A stretch of DNA of 8,940 bases from an uncultured Marmoricola sp. (GTDB lineage Bacteria; Actinomycetota; Actinomycetes; Propionibacteriales; Nocardioidaceae). The position numbers and the translations under genes were made by a program. The notes beneath the pieces are model-generated. The model was not told the DNA's origin. It was given only the letters and a program-made list of their open reading frames with translations, and made no database searches. Where the stretch lies: NCBI GenBank assembly GCA_937868455.1, contig CALMMO010000076.1:1-8940 (forward strand). The letters are read 5' to 3'. Positions 1 to 6,511 of this stretch are shown here, piece by piece. Within the stretch, counting starts at the first letter, position 1; each line of letters begins with the position of its first letter.

Positions 1-1
1 C

Positions 2-985
2 TTCACGCGCGAAGCCCTCGAACAGTCCACTCGACTACCGGTGGCTCGACATCGCGCAGGCCGTGTGGTGGCCGCGAACCCGTCGTCCATCATCGATCTG
101 GGCTGTGGCATCGGTGGGGACCTGCTGGCTTTCGCCGAGGCCGGACTTACGACAGCCGGGATCGATCTCGATCCGGTTCGCGTGGCGATGGCGCGCGCGA
201 ACCTCGCAGCACTGGGTCTGCCAGGCGCGGTGTCAGTAGCCGATGCCACCTCCTTGGATCTTGGTGGCTTTGGGGTCAGATACATCGACCCGGCGCGCAG
301 AAGCGCGCGGGGCCGATCGTTCTCCCCAGACTCCTGGCTCCCGTCGTGGGATTTCGTGACCCAGCTGATGCGCACCGAAAGCTGCATCAAGACCGCCCCC
401 GGCATCCCGCACTCGTTGGTGCCTGAAGGAGTCGAGGCCGAGTTCGTCAGCGACCACGGCGCCCTCAAGGAAGCCGTGCTCTGGTCGGGCATGCTGGCAA
501 CGACTGCGCGGCGCGCCACGGTGCTTGGAGATGGCGGGCTAGCGACGTTGGAGTCGCAGGATTCCCCAGATCCCGTGGTGGGCGAGGTTGCTGAGTTTTT
601 GTATGAACCCGATGACGCCGTGATTCGCGCTGGCTTGGTGATGGCGGTGGCTCAGGGCGTGGGTGGTCATCTGATCGACCCCAAGATCGCCTGGGTCACC
701 TCATCTGGAGCCTTCACGACACCCTTCGCCAAGGGATACCGCATCACCGAGGAAGTGCCCTACCGCGAGAAGCAACTCAAGGCTGCGCTGCGAGCACGCG
801 GCATCGGATCACTGACGATCAAGAAGCGCGGCGTGGACGTCGTACCGGAACAGTTGCGCAAACGCCTTGCCCTTAAGGGATCTAATCAAGCGGTCTTGGT
901 GCTCACGCGCGCGCACAACAAGGGCGTCGCGTGGCTGGTCGAACCGGTGTGCTCAGCACCCTTGTCGCGGCAGACCGGGCACTGA
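2..985 (+). CDS. class I SAM-dependent methyltransferase with THUMP-like C-terminal domain (5' partial)
   Basis: Predicted SAM-dependent methyltransferase of the actinobacterial family with a Rossmann domain and a C-terminal THUMP-like domain; the substrate is not established, and the THUMP-like part hints at RNA. Counting the GTG at 41 as residue 1, the SAM-binding motif I is DLGCGIGGD (19-27), followed by the acidic GIDLD (40-44). A DPARRSARGR stretch near residue 83 is typical of the family, and the C-terminal KKRGVDVVPEQLRKRLALKG matches its THUMP-like end. The frame is open back to base 2, and the upstream residues FTREALEQSTRLPVA match the family N-terminal region, so the GTG at 41 is an internal valine and the true start lies outside the window. 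The last 33 bp overlap the end of the convergent GH3 gene. Family assignment is firm; biochemical role is unknown. Confidence 0.88.
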   Translation, partial: FTREALEQSTRLPVARHRAGRVVAANPSSIIDLGCGIGGDLLAFAEAGLTTAGIDLDPVRVAMARANLAALGLPGAVSVADATSLDLGGFGVRYIDPARRSARGRSFSPDSWLPSWDFVTQLMRTESCIKTAPGIPHSLVPEGVEAEFVSDHGALKEAVLWSGMLATTARRATVLGDGGLATLESQDSPDPVVGEVAEFLYEPDDAVIRAGLVMAVAQGVGGHLIDPKIAWVTSSGAFTTPFAKGYRITEEVPYREKQLKAALRARGIGSLTIKKRGVDVVPEQLRKRLALKGSNQAVLVLTRAHNKGVAWLVEPVCSAPLSRQTGH

Positions 986-2590
986 AACAGGCAGCCGACC
1001 AGGGGCACTTCGTTCGCCAAGAAGCACCTCAACCAGCGCATTCATCGCCGCGTTCGTCGAGCCGAAGGAGGCGATCTTGACCCTGGCTTTGACCTGGCTC
1101 AGTGGACCGGGGCGATCGACTGCGACGGCAACGTCGACATTTCGAGGCCAGCCATAAGCGCCCAATGCGATGACTGGCGCTCCCGTGCGAACGACCCTGA
1201 CTCCCCGTTGACGCAAGAGTGGAATCAACCGAGCCTTCGCCGCCGCACCCTTGACCACAACCTGGTGACCAATGAGCCGGCCTGAGCATGGCCCGGCAAC
1301 CGAGGTCACCGCGGCGCGAGCGAGTCGAGTGCTCGCAAACCGGGTCGGAACGCTTGGGGGTTGAGGCGCAGCATGCAGCAGCGCTGCGATCATGCGGGTC
1401 GCTGACGCATCGAGTCGGGCGCGGGTCAACTCCCCTGCGCGAACGGCGCGTACCAATGCTGCACGTGCCGCCAATGGGTTGGGGGGCATCAGCAGTACGT
1501 CGGCTCCGGCAATAACCGCCGCGACCGCGACTCGAGCACCTCGATGGCGACGCTGAACTCCTTGCATATTGAGTGCATCGGTGACGATGAGGCCCTGATA
1601 GCCCCACTTCTCGCGAAGCACCCCAGCTAAGGCCCGCCGAGAGGTGGTGGCCGGCTCGGTTGTGTGCAAGCTGCGCACGATGATGTGTCCGCTCATCACG
1701 CCAGGCACTCCCGCATCGACTGCCTCACGAAACGGCACTAGGTCACGTTTGAGGAGTGTGGACCAGGGTGCGGTTTGCACCGCGAGCGAGCGATGGCTAT
1801 CGGCGTTGATGGATCCGTGGCCTGGGAAATGTTTGATGACCGCGACCAACCCGGCTTCCTCGACGCCCCGAGTGGCCGCGAGCACGTGAGCGGCGACCGA
1901 AGCCGGTCGCGCGCCCGCAGATCGGGACCCGATGATGCGATCGGCGCCGCCGACGGTGACATCGGCCACCGGAGCGAACTGCACCGTGAATCCGAGTCGC
2001 CTCAGCCCGTCGGCGTTTTGCCACGCCGCTGCCTGAGTGAGATCGACTTGATCTGCTGCCCCCACGGCCATGAATGGCGGCATGCCCAGCACCCCGCGAT
2101 GCAATCGCGCGACGGTGCCGCCTTCTTGATCAATAGCCAAGAACAGTGGGTATCCCCGCTTGCTGGCTGCTTTGGTGAGGTTGCGGTTGATCGCGGCTAT
2201 CTTTCCCGCAGTCATCGACGATGCCGGAAAGGCAACGAGCCCGCCCAGGTGCAAAGCCTCCACTGGCTTGTTCGCAGCGGACACACCCGACCAGGAAGAC
2301 ACAATCAGTTGGCCGGAGACCTGCTGCAGGCTGAGCTTCGACACGATGCCTCGGGCCCGCTCAGTCTCGGCTGCAGTTGGCAGCCCACCCATGGGAGGCG
2401 CACTCGTTGGCGAGGACGACACAACCGGCGATGAAGCTGATATTTCAGAAGCGGGAGACTCAGATGCGCCCGGCTCCTGAGAGCCTGAATCGATCGTGCA
2501 GGCCGAGACTGCCAAGCAAGTCAGCGCAAGAACTGCGGCGAGGAGCCTAGGCACCGAGGTTGGCGCGCTCGGCACCGATCGTGGTGTCAT
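953..2590 (-). CDS. GH3-family beta-N-acetylhexosaminidase lipoprotein (NagZ/LpqI-like)
   Basis: Predicted exported, lipid-anchored glycoside hydrolase family 3 enzyme removing N-acetylglucosamine from peptidoglycan fragments or other beta-GlcNAc substrates. Numbered from the ATG at 2590 (545 aa): basic N-terminus, hydrophobic stretch and lipobox VSAC with lipidated Cys31, then a Ser/Pro/Glu-rich linker to about residue 70. The catalytic TIM barrel has IDQEGG (153-158), KHFPGHG (253-259), the NagZ-type Asp-Ser-His dyad (D264, H266) and the probable nucleophile D338 in VTDALNM. A further region of about 130 residues resembles the second alpha/beta domain of two-domain GH3 proteins, so it is longer than single-domain NagZ. 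The start is uncertain: ATG 2590 gives a good signal peptide but no clear Shine-Dalgarno and overlaps the MBL gene by 44 bp; GTG 2554 would give an 8-bp overlap and a shorter signal with one arginine. It is the last gene of the mscR cluster. LpqI of mycobacteria is the nearest named analogue I know. Confidence 0.9.
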   Translation of the reverse strand: MTPRSVPSAPTSVPRLLAAVLALTCLAVSACTIDSGSQEPGASESPASEISASSPVVSSSPTSAPPMGGLPTAAETERARGIVSKLSLQQVSGQLIVSSWSGVSAANKPVEALHLGGLVAFPASSMTAGKIAAINRNLTKAASKRGYPLFLAIDQEGGTVARLHRGVLGMPPFMAVGAADQVDLTQAAAWQNADGLRRLGFTVQFAPVADVTVGGADRIIGSRSAGARPASVAAHVLAATRGVEEAGLVAVIKHFPGHGSINADSHRSLAVQTAPWSTLLKRDLVPFREAVDAGVPGVMSGHIIVRSLHTTEPATTSRRALAGVLREKWGYQGLIVTDALNMQGVQRRHRGARVAVAAVIAGADVLLMPPNPLAARAALVRAVRAGELTRARLDASATRMIAALLHAAPQPPSVPTRFASTRLARAAVTSVAGPCSGRLIGHQVVVKGAAAKARLIPLLRQRGVRVVRTGAPVIALGAYGWPRNVDVAVAVDRPGPLSQVKARVKIASFGSTNAAMNALVEVLLGERSAPGRLPVSVPGLPRQGC

Positions 2591-3167
2591 CACCGTGCCC
2601 AGTGTGTACGACGACGCCATCGTCAAGGGCAAACAACTTGGCGCGAATCGAAGCGACGATCAGATCGGCGTCACTAAACGAACGTCCTGTTGCCCCCGGG
2701 CCACCGTTGAACAACGTGTCGCCAGTGAAGACGCATTCGTGGTCCTCGACGTACAAACACACGGCGCCGGGCGCATGTCCGGGCGTGTGCAGCACCTGCA
2801 CCTGCGAGCCACCCACCTCAAAAACCTGGGAATCGGACAAGTCGGCATCCCAGGAGAGCCCTGGGTGAGTCAGGTCCCACACGGGCTGCTCGGCTGGGTG
2901 CAGCCAGATGGGTGCCCCGACCCGATCTCGCAGCGCTGGCGCGAACCGCACATGGTCATCGTGCGCATGCGTGCACACGATGGCTTTCACAGTGCGACCT
3001 GCCACGGCACCGAGGATCTTCTCCACGTCGTGAGGCGCGTCGATGACGATGCATTCATTGTCATCACCGAGCACCCACACGTTGTTGTCGACCTCGAAAG
3101 TTTCACCATCGAGGCTGAAGGTGCCTGAGGTGAGGGTGTGCGAGATGCGGGTTGGGGGGCAATCCAC
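2547..3167 (-). CDS. MBL-fold metallo-hydrolase (glyoxalase II-like)
   Basis: Cytosolic metallo-beta-lactamase-fold hydrolase of 206 aa, without a signal peptide. All metal-binding motifs are visible: THAHDDH (66-72; H67, H69, D71, H72), H131 in TPGHAPG, D150 in FTGDTLF and H191 in HTGHGDD. This set is typical of binuclear glyoxalase II-like thioesterases. The GTG start at 3167 is supported by AGGAG six bases upstream; this Shine-Dalgarno overlaps the TAA stop of mscR, only 10 bp away, so translation of the two genes is probably linked. From memory, M. tuberculosis mscR (Rv2259) has a similar MBL neighbour, Rv2260. Inference: it may hydrolyse S-formyl-mycothiol, the MscR product, to formate and mycothiol, as S-formylglutathione hydrolase does in the glutathione pathway. 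Fold and position are well supported; substrate is a guess. Confidence 0.9.
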   Translation of the reverse strand: MDCPPTRISHTLTSGTFSLDGETFEVDNNVWVLGDDNECIVIDAPHDVEKILGAVAGRTVKAIVCTHAHDDHVRFAPALRDRVGAPIWLHPAEQPVWDLTHPGLSWDADLSDSQVFEVGGSQVQVLHTPGHAPGAVCLYVEDHECVFTGDTLFNGGPGATGRSFSDADLIVASIRAKLFALDDGVVVHTGHGDDTTIGAERANLGA

Positions 3168-3180
3168 GAGGGGCTCCTTA
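3168..3180 (-). promoter_or_regulatory. ribosome binding site overlapping the mscR stop codon
   Basis: Read on the minus strand, TAAGGAG contains both the mscR TAA stop (3180-3178) and the AGGAG for the MBL gene, followed by six bases and the GTG start at 3167. Ribosomes ending mscR are therefore placed exactly where they would reinitiate. This decides the GTG as the MBL start. Confidence 0.75.
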
Positions 3181-4284
3181 GATGATCACGACGCTGCGAA
3201 GCACATCGCCATGGTGCATCTTCTCAAAGGCGGCCTCGACATCCTCCAGCGCGATCTCTTCACTCACGAACGCATCGAGGTCGAGGCGTCCTTGCTTGTA
3301 GAGGTCGACCAGCATGGGGAAGTCGCGGCTGGGCAGGCAGTCGCCGTACCAACTCGACTTCAGGGCACCGCCACGACCAAAGACATCGATCAACGGGATG
3401 TCGGGGAGCTTCATGTCAGGAGTGGGCACACCAACCAAGACCACGGTGCCTGCCAAGTCGCGCGCATAGAAGGCCTGCCTCCAGGTTTCGGGTCGTCCAA
3501 CAGCGTCGATCACCACGTCGGCGCCACCGTCGTGGCCGGTGCCGTCATCTGCAGAGCAGATGCGCTGGATCTCAGCGACGGGGTCGAGGTTCTTGGAGTT
3601 CACGGTGTGGGTGGCGCCCATGTTGCGGGCCCACTCGAGTTTGCGGTCGTCGATGTCGACAGCGACGATCTTTGAGGCACCAGCAAGGGCGGCACCCGCA
3701 ATGGCTGCCGAGCCGACACCACCGCACCCGATAACGGCCACTGACTTGCCGCGCCCGACGTTGCCGGTGTTGATGGCCGCACCCAATCCGGCCATGACGC
3801 CGCAACCCAGCAGACCCACAGCGGCAGCCCGCGCCTCGGGGTCGACCTTGGTGCACTGGCCTGCTGCGACCAGTGTCTTTTCCGCGAAGGCCCCGATGCC
3901 CAGGGCTGGAGAGAGTTCGGTGCCGTCTTCGAGGGTCATCTTTTGCTTGGCGTTGTGAGTCTTGAAGCAGTACCACGGCTCGCCTCGGTTGCAGGCCCGA
4001 CAGTCACCGCACACTGCGCGCCAGTTGAGGATCACGAAGTCACCAGGGGCCACATCGGTGACACCTTCTCCGACCGACTCAACAACGCCGGCGGCCTCGT
4101 GGCCCAGGAGGAATGGGAACTCGTTGTTGATGCCACCCTCGCGGTAGTGCAAATCGGTGTGGCACACACCGCACGCTTGCACTTGTACGACGGCTTCACC
4201 GGGACCGGGATCAGGAATGTTGATCGTCTCGATGGTGACTGGTGCACCCTTCTTGCGAGCTACGACGCCCTTGACCTGCTGCAT
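3178..4284 (-). CDS. mscR: S-(hydroxymethyl)mycothiol dehydrogenase / S-nitrosomycothiol reductase
   Basis: Zinc- and NAD-dependent medium-chain alcohol dehydrogenase of 368 aa. The family oxidises S-hydroxymethyl-mycothiol, formed from formaldehyde and mycothiol, to S-formyl-mycothiol, and also reduces S-nitrosomycothiol, protecting against formaldehyde and nitric oxide. Catalytic zinc ligands are C41 (ACGVCHTD), H62 (LLGHEAAG) and C161 (GLLGCGV). The structural zinc site has C92, C95, C98 and C106. The nucleotide-binding motif GCGGVG is at 186-191, with D210 after it favouring NAD over NADP. The start is the ATG at 4284, preceded by GAGGAGG and a short ACAC spacer; the frame stays open upstream to 4404, but that part is arginine/proline-rich and unlike the family. 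Length matches known MscR (about 360 aa). It is first in the cluster with the MBL and GH3 genes. A compound inverted repeat lies directly against its ribosome binding site. Confidence 0.95.
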   Translation of the reverse strand: MQQVKGVVARKKGAPVTIETINIPDPGPGEAVVQVQACGVCHTDLHYREGGINNEFPFLLGHEAAGVVESVGEGVTDVAPGDFVILNWRAVCGDCRACNRGEPWYCFKTHNAKQKMTLEDGTELSPALGIGAFAEKTLVAAGQCTKVDPEARAAAVGLLGCGVMAGLGAAINTGNVGRGKSVAVIGCGGVGSAAIAGAALAGASKIVAVDIDDRKLEWARNMGATHTVNSKNLDPVAEIQRICSADDGTGHDGGADVVIDAVGRPETWRQAFYARDLAGTVVLVGVPTPDMKLPDIPLIDVFGRGGALKSSWYGDCLPSRDFPMLVDLYKQGRLDLDAFVSEEIALEDVEAAFEKMHHGDVLRSVVII

Positions 4285-4456
4285 GTGTCCTCCTCGGTTG
4301 GTCCAAGGCCGAGCCTTGTGTAACCGACTCGGACTTTCAAGCACCTGTCCACCAATCTTCGCCTGCGATGCCTGCAACCGACGCGGCCGAGGCTGTCTCC
4401 GCATCGCCGAAGTCGGGCCTACGGTCTGCGCCCAGACCCAACCAGTCGACTCGTGA
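4285..4456. other. intergenic region between the 418-aa lipoprotein gene and mscR
   Basis: This 172-bp gap separates two minus-strand genes. It must hold the mscR promoter if mscR is not read from the lipoprotein gene, but I find no convincing -35/-10 pair. Besides the leader inverted repeat it has a perfect 7-bp inverted repeat, GCGATGC at 4365-4371 and GCATCGC at 4401-4407, separated by 29 bases. There is no T tract after it on the minus strand, so it does not look like a terminator for the lipoprotein gene. Confidence 0.5.
4294..4327 (-). repeat. compound inverted repeat in the mscR leader
   Basis: Two nested perfect arms. The outer arms, TCGGTT at 4294-4299 and AACCGA at 4322-4327, enclose CAAGGC at 4304-4309 and GCCTTG at 4313-4318 around a 3-base loop. 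On the mscR transcript the 3' outer arm runs straight into the GGAGG Shine-Dalgarno. It could be a DNA operator or an mRNA hairpin controlling ribosome access. An alternative pairing of CTCGG (loop region) with the CCGAG that begins the Shine-Dalgarno stretch is also possible. No run of T follows, so it is not an intrinsic terminator. Confidence 0.55.
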
Positions 4457-5713
4457 TCACGCCGGTGGCGAGGAAATCCCAGTGGGAACGACGCCTCTTT
4501 CCCGAGCCCACCGACCTAGCCCTGGGATCGACGCCAGGGATTTGATCGCACCGTCGCGCAGGGACATCTCGACTAGGCAAGCGTCATCCTCCAGGCTCCC
4601 AACGACGCTGAGAGACTCCCCAGCCCATGACGCAGCCGCCTGGTCAGCGCGGTCAAGGCATTTCGGCAACGAAAAGGCGAGTGACTGGGTCCGAGCTTGC
4701 AGGTCGACACGCATTACTTGCGACGCGGAATTGACGTACCAAAATGCCCCGTCAGCGAAGTGACCACCGAGAGCAGCCGCTGCCACCGCGTTGACTTTGC
4801 CATCCCGTGTGTCCGCGACACTTTCGTCGAAATAGCCCAACAGCCATGACTTCACCGGAACCGAGGACTCCGGAGCAAGCTCAACAAGGCGCAGCATCGC
4901 GCCCTTGCCATTCGAAAAAGGGCTCACCAACCCGGAGCCATCTACACGCCAGACCTGGACAACGAGGTAGAAGCGGCCTTGGGCGCGGAACAAACCAGAC
5001 ACTGGCGCCGTCTCCGACGAAACTGAACCGGGCGGATGCCACCAATCCCATTCCATCACCCGTTTGCTGTTCCCCGTTCCAAAATCGAATTGAAGAAGGG
5101 CCGCGCTTTTCGCTGATGCCGAGCCACCAGTAACCATCAACCACTTACGAGCACCGAACGCGGAAGGGCCTGGCACTGACTCCAATTGCGCGGATTGCAC
5201 CTGGCGTGAATCACGGTTCATCAAGTACGCACGAGTCAGGTACCGACCACCGATCGTGCCGGTGTTGTAGATAGCCAGGACACCGTCGCCTGCCTTGATC
5301 AGGCTGGCCGCCACCAGTTCTCTTCCATGGGGAAGCGGATACTCTTGCGCACCCTTGAGAACACCGGCATGCGTCGAATAGACAGCCCTAGAGCCTGCTA
5401 TCCACACCGCTCCGTTTTCGTCAGTTACTAGCTTGGTGCCGAAGGCAGGCGGCAGAACATCCGCTTCCCACTGACCACTACTTGTCGCATTTTGGGGTGG
5501 ACGGGGAACTCGTACTACCCAGCTGTCCGCGAGGTTCGTGGGGGAAGGCGACGAGAACGCAAGGGTGTATCCGGCGCCAGCACTGGGCGAAGACGGGCCC
5601 GGTGGCGGCGAACTGCTCACATCCGGCCCGCCTTTGACGCACCCCGCTAGCAAACCCACTCCTGCCAGGACCGCCGCCAGGCTCGCCAACCGGAATCGCT
5701 CAAGCCTAGACAC
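4457..5713 (-). CDS. secreted lipoprotein of unknown function, possibly beta-propeller-like
   Basis: I do not recognise the family. The 418-aa product has a clear lipoprotein signal: MSRLERFR basic start, hydrophobic core and LAGC lipobox with lipidated Cys25. A Ser/Pro/Gly-rich linker follows to about residue 48. The rest is rich in short beta-strand-like stretches with Trp and Gly (for example around 101-112, 246-258 and 322-337), suggesting a beta-propeller, though no canonical repeat motif is obvious. The only other cysteines, C352 and C379, could form a disulfide outside the membrane. The GTG start at 5713 is the only in-frame start giving a full signal peptide, but no Shine-Dalgarno precedes it. 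The gene is divergent from the sigma factor operon, so the protein may be an exported regulon member or sensor; that is inference. Three of its 60-base lines gave 48, 58 and 60% GC by hand count, against 70% for one line in tsaD. Confidence 0.85.
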   Translation of the reverse strand: MSRLERFRLASLAAVLAGVGLLAGCVKGGPDVSSSPPPGPSSPSAGAGYTLAFSSPSPTNLADSWVVRVPRPPQNATSSGQWEADVLPPAFGTKLVTDENGAVWIAGSRAVYSTHAGVLKGAQEYPLPHGRELVAASLIKAGDGVLAIYNTGTIGGRYLTRAYLMNRDSRQVQSAQLESVPGPSAFGARKWLMVTGGSASAKSAALLQFDFGTGNSKRVMEWDWWHPPGSVSSETAPVSGLFRAQGRFYLVVQVWRVDGSGLVSPFSNGKGAMLRLVELAPESSVPVKSWLLGYFDESVADTRDGKVNAVAAAALGGHFADGAFWYVNSASQVMRVDLQARTQSLAFSLPKCLDRADQAAASWAGESLSVVGSLEDDACLVEMSLRDGAIKSLASIPGLGRWARERGVVPTGISSPPA

Positions 5714-5714
5714 A

Positions 5715-5728
5715 GCTAGGAGGCTAGC
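5715..5728. repeat. GCTAG-GAGG-CTAGC inverted repeat at the lipoprotein start
   Basis: Perfect 5-bp arms (5715-5719 and 5724-5728) around a 4-bp spacer lie one base upstream of the GTG start on the minus strand. On that strand the repeat includes TAGCCT, which fits an actinobacterial TANNNT -10 box and ends seven bases before the GTG. That would agree with a leaderless transcript and the lack of a Shine-Dalgarno. It could also be an operator. Support is limited to the pattern itself. Confidence 0.35.
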
Positions 5729-5867
5729 AACAGCTCTCGGGCAACTGGGTCCGACAGCCCATCAGCAGCCAGCAGGATGCCAGTCAGATACAGACTCACG
5801 ACCCCACGCGGCCAACCTCATTCCACGGCACGGACGACTGTGTTGGAAACCCAATCTGACTCTTGAT

Positions 5868-5895
5868 GCAACCTGGGCGCCTTTGACCGCGTCTT
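5868..5895 (+). promoter_or_regulatory. predicted ECF sigma-type promoter of the sigma/anti-sigma operon
   Basis: GCAACC at 5868-5873, a 16-bp spacer, and CGTCTT at 5890-5895. ECF sigma factors generally recognise an AAC-containing -35 element and a CGT(C)-containing -10 element about 16-17 bp apart, so this is a close match. Transcription would start near 5902, giving a leader of about 40 bases before the ATG at 5942. The likely meaning is autoregulation by the sigma factor it precedes. Confidence 0.6.
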
Positions 5896-5941
5896 CAGAC
5901 TGACGGGGCATCACTCGCAGACCATTCCGGGGGGCGGAACT

Positions 5942-6511
5942 ATGGCACTCTCAGTGCAGGAGGTGACGCTCTTGGTGCCCAGTGGGTCCACTAGCCGCGA
6001 GCATGACGCGGATTTCAGCGAATGGATGACGGCTCGGCAATCGTGGCTACTGCGCACGGCGTACCTCCTCACCGGCGACACTCACACCGCCGAAGACATC
6101 GTGGCCACCTGCCTTGCGAAGCTCTATCTGGCCTGGCCTCGCATCGAGAGCCGCGGCAACGTCGATGCCTATGCGCGACGCACCTTGGTCAATGAGACGA
6201 ATTCGCTGTGGCGCCGTGCCTGGAAGCGGCACGAAGTAATCCGCGAACACCTCCCCGAGCAGCCCATCCACCATGAACATCACAGCGGTGACCACGAGGC
6301 GTTGTGGGCCTTCGTCAACACGCTGCCGACCAAGCAGCGCAGCGTCGTCGTACTGCGCTACTACGAACAACTCAGTGAGGCTGAGGTCGCCGAGGTGATG
6401 GGCATCTCGATTGGCACAGTGAAGTCGCAGTGCAGTCGAGCGCTCCACACCCTGCGCGCTGGCATCCACACCCGGCCCGAACTACTGCCCCAGCAAAGGG
6501 AGCCACGATGA
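5942..6511 (+). CDS. SigE-family ECF RNA polymerase sigma factor
   Basis: Cytosolic sigma-70-type factor of the ECF class, 189 aa, matching the actinobacterial SigE family. The sigma-2 region is about 25-95, including LLRTAYLLTGD (36-46), AEDIVATCLAKLYLAW (50-65) and the DAYARRTLVNE core-binding/-10 region (75-85). The sigma-4 region is about 115-175, with LPTKQRSVVVLRYYEQLSEA (128-147) and the helix-turn-helix ending in GISIGTVKSQCSRAL (154-168), which contacts the -35 element. The linker at 110-118 is unusually His-rich. The ATG at 5942 is preceded by GGGGGG with a 7-base gap; family members often begin near the DFSEWMTARQ segment, so an ATG at 6024 is possible but has no ribosome site. A matching ECF promoter lies just upstream. 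The stop overlaps the start of the next gene (ATGA), tying it to its probable anti-sigma factor. Confidence 0.93.
   Translation: MALSVQEVTLLVPSGSTSREHDADFSEWMTARQSWLLRTAYLLTGDTHTAEDIVATCLAKLYLAWPRIESRGNVDAYARRTLVNETNSLWRRAWKRHEVIREHLPEQPIHHEHHSGDHEALWAFVNTLPTKQRSVVVLRYYEQLSEAEVAEVMGISIGTVKSQCSRALHTLRAGIHTRPELLPQQREPR

Larger units (their letters stand above)
5714..5941. other. divergent intergenic region between lipoprotein and sigma factor genes
   Basis: This 228-bp stretch must contain promoters for both divergent genes. It holds an ECF-type promoter facing right (5868-5895), a weak GGGGGG Shine-Dalgarno at 5929-5934 for the sigma gene, and the GCTAG inverted repeat at its left end. The remainder shows no coding potential that I trust. 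Confidence 0.7.

Noticed and set aside
41..43. GTG as the start of the methyltransferase
   Set aside because: The same frame is open to the window edge and the upstream residues fit the family's conserved N-terminal region, so this is an internal valine.
949..959. GTGCT-C-AGCAC palindrome as a bidirectional terminator
   Set aside because: The one-base loop and lack of any T tract on either side make an intrinsic terminator unlikely; it lies inside both coding regions.
1775..2434. 219-codon open frame on + opposite the GH3 gene
   Set aside because: No recognisable domain, and the minus strand carries the catalytic GH3 motifs throughout.
4285..4404. 40-residue N-terminal extension of mscR
   Set aside because: It is arginine/proline-rich and unlike the family, and a strong GAGGAGG precedes the ATG at 4284.
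4365..4407. 7-bp inverted repeat as terminator of the lipoprotein gene
   Set aside because: The loop is 29 bases and no T tract follows on the minus strand.
6430..6507. 26-residue N-terminal extension of the anti-sigma protein
   Set aside because: It lies wholly inside the sigma-4 coding region in another frame; the ATG at 6508 has its own AGGGAG and the typical ATGA coupling.
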